Positions 5,104 through 9,071 of a stretch of DNA of 9,071 nt are shown here, piece after piece. The notes under the pieces were generated by a model. The model was not told where the DNA came from. It ran no database searches and saw only the letters and a list, made by a program, of their open reading frames with translations. Source of the stretch: Clostridia bacterium (GTDB taxonomy: Bacteria > Bacillota > Clostridia > Christensenellales > CAG-138); contig JAUMVL010000066.1 of the NCBI GenBank assembly GCA_030530185.1, positions 1 to 9,071 on the forward strand. The letters run 5' to 3'. The number at the start of each line of letters is the position of its first letter. The stretch's first letter is position 1. Position numbers and translations under genes: made by a program.

Positions 5104-6105
5104 ATGAAAAAGGTTTTAATGGTTGTTCTTTCGACGATGCTGCTCATCTGTGCAATCGCCTGCACCAAGAACCCGGCTGCAAACACTGCCAATCCGGGTG
5201 AGAGCAAGGCGACCGTTGCGGTTGTCGTGGCGGGCAAGTTCGGCGATCGTTCATTCTATGATTCCTCGAAAGAAGGGTTGGACCGTCTTGTCAAGGATTT
5301 CGGTGTAAATCCGATCACGATTGAATGCAACAACGAGAACCATGACATTCAGATCAAGAACGCAGCCGAAAAGGCGGACATCATTGCGCTCGTCGGCTGG
5401 GAATTCTACAACATCGAAACGATTGCGCCCGACTATCCGGAAAAGAAGTTCATCTGGATTGACAACGCGACCGAGAGCCCCGTTGCGAACGTTTTGAATA
5501 TTACGTACGCGCAAAACGAAGGGTCGTTCCTTGCGGGCTACATTGCGGCGGCTTTGACCAAGTCCGGCACGGTCGGCGCGGTCGGCGGTGAGGATGTTGC
5601 GACAATCAATGACTTTATCGTGGGATACGAGCAGGGCGCCAAGTACTACAACGCGGACGTCAAAGTTGTGAAGAACTATTCCAATAACTATGACGATCCG
5701 GCGCTCGGCAAGGACTGTGCCATCGCGCTGAACGATCAGGGGGCGGATGTTGTGTTCCAGATTGCCTCGGCTTGCGGCGACGGTGTTTTTGAAGCCGCCA
5801 AGGAAAAAGGCTTCTACGCGATCGGTGTGGACTCGGATCAGAAATACATCGACCCCGAAGTCATCGTATGCTCGATGAAGAAGGAAGTCGGCAGTTCGAT
5901 CTATACGGCAGTATCCGAATTCCTTGCGGGGGATACCTCGAAGCTCGGTACCACGTGGGTAGCCGATATGGCGACCGGTTATATCGGCATCGGCTACGGC
6001 GATGATACGATGACACAGCAGGTACCCGATGACGTCAAGGCGGCGGTTGAGGAACTCAAAACCAAGATCGTATCCGGGGAAATCAAGGTCAACACCACCC
6101 GGTAA
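5104..6105 (+). CDS. BMP/PnrA-like lipoprotein, substrate-binding component of nucleoside-type ABC importer
   Basis: 333 residues from ATG at 5104 with AAGGAGAG 6-8 nt upstream; an in-frame ATG at 4924 would read through the promoter and is rejected. Seen: a lipoprotein signal peptide (MKKVLMVVLS start) with lipobox AIAC and Cys20 as the lipidation site, a flexible Asn/Ala/Gly linker, then the BMP fold: KFGDRSFYDSSKEGL (45-59), WIDNA (118-122), SFLAGYIAAALTKSG (141-155), VGGEDVATINDFIVGYEQG (160-178), FQIASACGDGVFEAA (218-232) and GVDSDQ (241-246). This is the basic membrane protein family, whose members (PnrA, BmpA, NupN) bind nucleosides outside the cell. The usual SFND is SFYD here and the preceding FND-type position is FGD, so ligand preference may differ. 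It heads the operon and is separated from the ATPase gene by two hairpins, which would favour excess binding protein. Confidence 0.93.
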   Translation: MKKVLMVVLSTMLLICAIACTKNPAANTANPGESKATVAVVVAGKFGDRSFYDSSKEGLDRLVKDFGVNPITIECNNENHDIQIKNAAEKADIIALVGWEFYNIETIAPDYPEKKFIWIDNATESPVANVLNITYAQNEGSFLAGYIAAALTKSGTVGAVGGEDVATINDFIVGYEQGAKYYNADVKVVKNYSNNYDDPALGKDCAIALNDQGADVVFQIASACGDGVFEAAKEKGFYAIGVDSDQKYIDPEVIVCSMKKEVGSSIYTAVSEFLAGDTSKLGTTWVADMATGYIGIGYGDDTMTQQVPDDVKAAVEELKTKIVSGEIKVNTTR

Positions 6106-6114
6106 CCATTCCCC

Positions 6115-6136
6115 CTGCTCCCTTTTATAGGAGCAG
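6115..6136 (+). other. Intercistronic hairpin 1 after the BMP gene
   Basis: CTGCTCC (6115-6121) pairs perfectly with GGAGCAG (6130-6136) over an 8-nt loop, starting 10 nt after the BMP stop codon. No T-run follows. The likely role is 3'-end protection of the BMP message. Confidence 0.6.
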
Positions 6137-6152
6137 TAACGCATCCAGTATG

Positions 6153-6182
6153 GCGGCGTGACGCATTGCACCGTCACGCCGC
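6153..6182 (+). other. Intercistronic hairpin 2, strong GC-rich stem before the ATPase gene
   Basis: GCGGCGTGACG (6153-6163) pairs perfectly with CGTCACGCCGC (6172-6182): 11 bp over an 8-nt loop, followed by only TTTCCC. It could pause or partly terminate transcription, or stop exonucleases, lowering output of downstream genes relative to the binding protein. It is not a full intrinsic terminator because the T-run is only three. Confidence 0.7.
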
Positions 6183-6215
6183 TTTCCCGTTCCGAATCAA
6201 AAAGAGGGCAGTATT

Positions 6216-7754
6216 TTGGAAGATTACGCGGTACAATTTTCGCACATCAGCATGGAGTTCCCCGGGGTGCTTGCGAACGACGATATCTCGCTCGACATCA
6301 GAAAAGGCGAGGTGTTTGCGCTCGTCGGGGAGAACGGCGCGGGTAAGTCCACGCTGATGAACATTCTCTACGGGATTTTAGAGCCGACCGACGGCGAAGT
6401 CATCGTCGAAGGCAAAAAGATCGAAACCTTTACGCCCAAAGAAGCAATTGCGCGTGGCATCGGCATGGTGCATCAGCACTTTATGCTGGTCCCGTCGTTT
6501 ACGGTTGCGCAGAACATTGTTATGAGCAAGGAGCCGAAAAAGCTCGGCTTTTTGTTCGACAACCACGCTGCCGAAAAGCGGACGCAGGATCTGGTCGACA
6601 CCTATGGACTGCACGTCGATCCCAAAGCGGTTGTGCAGGAAATCAGCGTCGGCTTACAGCAGCGTGTTGAGATTCTGAAAACGCTGTATCGCGGCGCGCG
6701 AATTTTGATATTGGATGAACCGACTGCGGTTCTGACACCCCAGGAAACGGACGAGCTGTTTGATGTCATTCGGAAAGTCGTGCGGGAACAGGGGCTGACG
6801 GTGATCATCATTACGCATAAGCTCTATGAGGTTATGGCGATTTCCGATCGCGTCGGCGTCATGCGCAAGGGCAAGCTGGTCGGCGTCAAAAATACGTGCG
6901 ATACGGACGAACGCGATCTCGCCTCGATGATGGTCGGCCGTCCGGTTCTGTACGACGATCTGCACAAAACGGATCACGTCGGTGAGCAGCGGATCGCGGT
7001 CGAACATCTGACCGTGACTGACAATCGCGGGCTGATCGCGGTGGACAATCTGTCGCTTTCCGTGCATGCGGGTGAGATTCTGGGCATCGCCGCGATCGAA
7101 GGCAACGGACAGAGCGAATTGATTGAAGCGATCACCGGAATGCGAAAGCCCGAATCCGGCAGCATTCGGATTATGGGCAAGGAAGTTGCCGGCCTTGCGC
7201 CGGACAAGATCCGTGCGATCGGCCTCTCTCATATTCCGGAGGACCGCATCTCAACCGGCATCTCCGCCCCTGCCTCCGTAACGGACAACCTCATGGTCGG
7301 CAAACATGACGACAAGGAATTTAATCTGTTTGGCTTCCATCAGCGCAGAAGCACCATTGAGCGCTATGCCAAGGAGATTTACGACAAGTTCGACATTCGC
7401 GGCGCAGGGCCGGATGTCGCCGTCGGTTCGATGTCCGGCGGCAACATGCAAAAGGTGGTTGTTGCGCGCGAGTTCAGTTTTGATACGCCGGTACTGATTA
7501 TCGCACAGCCGACCCGCGGCGTCGATGTCGGTGCGATCGAGTTCATCCATAAGGCGATCATCGATCGGCGCAACGAGGGCGCAGCAATTCTGCTCTGCTC
7601 CGCTGATCTGGACGAAGTGTTCCGTCTGTCCGACCGGATCATTACGCTCTACGAAGGCAAGGTAACCGGTTCGTTCCGTGCGGGCGAAATCACCAAGGAA
7701 GAGATCGGCTACTATATGACCGGTGACCGCACCGAAAAGGAGGCGCAGGCATGA
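6216..7754 (+). CDS. nupO: Double-NBD ABC ATPase of nucleoside-type importer
   Basis: 512 residues from a TTG start at 6216. This start is chosen because the family begins about ten residues before the EFPG motif, and AGAGGG lies about 8 nt upstream; the first in-frame ATG (6252 region) would remove the first strand of the fold. Seen in NBD1: Walker A GENGAGKST (38-46), Q-loop Gln87, signature SVGLQQR (144-150), Walker B ILILDEPT (163-170) and His201. Seen in NBD2: degenerate Walker A EGNGQSEL (295-302), signature SGGNMQK (407-413), Walker B LIIAQPT (427-433) lacking Asp-Glu, and Ser462 in place of the switch His. The degenerate NBD2 is normal for this family (YufO/NupO, RbsA, MglA), so one active ATP site is expected. 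It powers nucleoside uptake with the two permeases downstream. Its stop overlaps the next start (ATGA). Confidence 0.95.
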   Translation: MEDYAVQFSHISMEFPGVLANDDISLDIRKGEVFALVGENGAGKSTLMNILYGILEPTDGEVIVEGKKIETFTPKEAIARGIGMVHQHFMLVPSFTVAQNIVMSKEPKKLGFLFDNHAAEKRTQDLVDTYGLHVDPKAVVQEISVGLQQRVEILKTLYRGARILILDEPTAVLTPQETDELFDVIRKVVREQGLTVIIITHKLYEVMAISDRVGVMRKGKLVGVKNTCDTDERDLASMMVGRPVLYDDLHKTDHVGEQRIAVEHLTVTDNRGLIAVDNLSLSVHAGEILGIAAIEGNGQSELIEAITGMRKPESGSIRIMGKEVAGLAPDKIRAIGLSHIPEDRISTGISAPASVTDNLMVGKHDDKEFNLFGFHQRRSTIERYAKEIYDKFDIRGAGPDVAVGSMSGGNMQKVVVAREFSFDTPVLIIAQPTRGVDVGAIEFIHKAIIDRRNEGAAILLCSADLDEVFRLSDRIITLYEGKVTGSFRAGEITKEEIGYYMTGDRTEKEAQA

Positions 7755-8848
7755 AGGAAAAAACGTCGCTTTTGATCCGATTCCGTTATCTGCTTTCGCT
7801 GGTTGTCAGCGTTCTTTTGGCGTTCGGCATCGGTGCGATCATTTTAGCGGCTTCCGGATTTGACCCGATTCGTGCCTACGGCGCGATGTTGTCCGGCGCA
7901 TTCGATTCATGGCGTCACGTCGGCGATTTTCTGGAGTACGCAATGGTGCTTTGCATCTGCGGTCTGGCCTGTGTACTCGGCGCACGCGTCGGCATCTTCA
8001 ATGTCGGCGGTGAAGGTCAGCTGCTGCTCGGTGCCATCTTTGCCTGCCAGATTGGCATCTGGCTGAACGGCATCAGCGCATGGATCGTGATTCCGCTTGC
8101 GGCTCTCGGCGCAATGGCCGTTGGCGCAGCGTACGCATTCATTCCCGGATTCCTGAAAGTGAAGGTGCAGGTCAACGAGGTCATCACAACGATCATGCTG
8201 AACACGATCGCTGCGTTCCTTTGCCAGTATCTTGCGAAAGGCCCCTGGAAAAACGCGAACAAAAACCTGGTTGCGGCAACCGAATCGCTGAATGCAAACT
8301 ACTGGTTCGGGAAACTGATTCCGCGCTCGAATCTGACCACCGCGGTGTTTGCAGCGGCGATTATCGCCTTCCTCGTCTGGTATGTGATGGAAAAGACCTC
8401 GAAGGGCTTTGAAATGAAGATCACGGGACAGAATCCGCGTTTTGCATTCTTTTCCGGCATCAAGACGGATCGGATCGTGCTTGTATGTATGTTGATCTCC
8501 GGCGCGATGTGCGGCCTGGTCGGTATGTTCCGCGTATACGGCGTCGAGCACCTTTATAAGAGCTCGATCAGCAATGATTACTATTTCGAGGCTATCATGG
8601 TTGCTATGATCGCCTCCTATCAGCCGGTCGCGGTGATCCTTCTGTCGCTGTTCTTCGCGGTTCTGAAGATCGGCGCGCAGGGCATGGAACTGATCGGGAT
8701 TCCATCCCAGATTTATTTGATTCTGCAAACGGTCATCATCTTCTTTATGGCGGCTGAAAGCGGTATCACGGCGTCGGTCGAAGCGATTCTGCAACGGCGG
8801 CGTGCAAGACTTGCGGCACGTAAGCGGCAGGAGGAGGCAGCGGTATGA
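7751..8848 (+). CDS. nupP: ABC importer permease 1, BPD_transp_2 family
   Basis: 365 residues from ATG at 7751, overlapping the ATPase stop by 4 bp (ATGA) with GGAGG 8 nt upstream. Seen: a first membrane segment about 13-33, further segments about 62-78, 90-105, 110-132, 145-162, 197-213, 241-260, 280-306 and 320-335; the family motif GIFNVGGEGQ (81-90), the VNEVITTIMLN segment (141-151) that in this family faces the ATPase, and GQNPRFAFFSGI (226-237). It ends in a basic tail rich in Arg/Lys (348-360). This matches the YufP/NupP half of the nucleoside importers, which pairs with the next permease to form the channel. Substrate is inferred from the BMP protein and gene order. Confidence 0.94.
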   Translation: MKEKTSLLIRFRYLLSLVVSVLLAFGIGAIILAASGFDPIRAYGAMLSGAFDSWRHVGDFLEYAMVLCICGLACVLGARVGIFNVGGEGQLLLGAIFACQIGIWLNGISAWIVIPLAALGAMAVGAAYAFIPGFLKVKVQVNEVITTIMLNTIAAFLCQYLAKGPWKNANKNLVAATESLNANYWFGKLIPRSNLTTAVFAAAIIAFLVWYVMEKTSKGFEMKITGQNPRFAFFSGIKTDRIVLVCMLISGAMCGLVGMFRVYGVEHLYKSSISNDYYFEAIMVAMIASYQPVAVILLSLFFAVLKIGAQGMELIGIPSQIYLILQTVIIFFMAAESGITASVEAILQRRRARLAARKRQEEAAV

Positions 8849-9071
8849 ACGAGTTTTGGTCTCTGCTTTCGGATTTCATCTCCCCCGGCACCTTCAACGA
8901 AATGCTGCGCCGCGCTACCCCCGTTGCGCTTGCCGCCCTTGGCGGCGCGCTGACTGAGCATGCGGGCATTATGAACATCGGCATGGACGGCATGATTCTG
9001 ATGGGCGCATTTTTCGGTGTGCTCGGAAGCGCGCTGTTCGGCTCTTCCTGGGCGGGACTTGCGCTTGCAAT
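8845..9071 (+). CDS. nupQ: ABC importer permease 2, BPD_transp_2 family; partial, cut by window edge
   Basis: The first 75 residues are present and the frame is open to the edge. ATG at 8845 overlaps the permease 1 stop by 4 bp (ATGA), with AGGAGG about 8-10 nt upstream inside the end of permease 1. Seen: an N-terminal helix (FNEMLRRATPVALAALGGAL, 17-36), then the family motif GIMNIGMDGMILMGAFFGV (41-59), and the start of another hydrophobic segment. This matches the YufQ/NupQ half of nucleoside importers. The motif usually reads NIG-x-EG; here residue 48 is Asp rather than Glu. The overlaps make ATPase, permease 1 and permease 2 one translationally coupled set. Confidence 0.92.
   Translation, partial: MNEFWSLLSDFISPGTFNEMLRRATPVALAALGGALTEHAGIMNIGMDGMILMGAFFGVLGSALFGSSWAGLALA

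Noticed and set aside
6153..6190. Full intrinsic terminator between BMP and ATPase genes
   Set aside because: The stem is strong but only three T follow, and the downstream genes clearly belong to the same operon.
6250..6260. ATG inside the ATPase as the true start
   Set aside because: It would remove the first beta strand before EFPG that is conserved in this ATPase family; the TTG at 6216 keeps it.
7496..7520. AQPT instead of DEPT in the second ATPase domain as an inactivating mutation
   Set aside because: This change is usual in the NupO/YufO family, where the second domain is normally degenerate.

Overview
The window looks like a chromosomal segment of a Gram-positive, Clostridia-type Firmicute (inference). 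The reasons are strong AGGAGG-type ribosome sites before most genes, a lipoprotein-type BMP solute-binding protein, a TGS-domain nucleoside kinase of the kind common in Clostridia, a Lit/DUF1461 membrane protein, a yybP-ykoY riboswitch and the GC-rich third codon positions. I see no phage, IS, CRISPR or RNA-gene signal, and there is no tRNA or rRNA.

Region by region. Positions 1-2942 on the minus strand hold a two-gene operon. It starts with a TGS/ThrRS-like nucleoside (uridine) kinase, then a protein of the Lit lipoprotein intramolecular transacylase family (DUF1461/TIGR01906). The two overlap by one base (TAATG). The Lit-like protein carries a long, highly charged C-terminal tail that runs off the left edge. 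Positions 2943-3232 are a divergent control region with back-to-back sigma-A promoters. The rightward transcript begins almost exactly at a yybP-ykoY (manganese) riboswitch aptamer, followed by a terminator hairpin that uses the 3' strand of the aptamer's P1 helix. It leads into a CaCA-family cation/Na+ exchanger (3233-4207), which ends in a clear intrinsic terminator. Positions 4284-4874 hold two small divergent genes of unknown function with strong ribosome sites that are mirror images of each other.

From about 5026 to the right edge lies a nucleoside-type ABC importer operon: a promoter overlapped by a perfect 9-bp inverted repeat, a BMP/PnrA-like lipoprotein, two intercistronic hairpins, a double-NBD ATPase with a TTG start, and two permeases. 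The last three genes overlap by 4 bp at each junction, and the second permease is cut by the window edge.

How the genes fit together. The importer would bring in nucleosides, and the kinase in the left operon could phosphorylate them, though the two are not in one operon. The Lit-like enzyme would remodel the N-termini of lipoproteins, and the BMP protein is one local example of a possible substrate. The exchanger is predicted to be switched on by Mn2+ through its leader, so Mn2+ export is a reasonable guess alongside the family's usual Ca2+/Na+ exchange. The items most worth a second look are the riboswitch-exchanger pairing, the tailed Lit protein, and the operator-like palindrome over the importer promoter.
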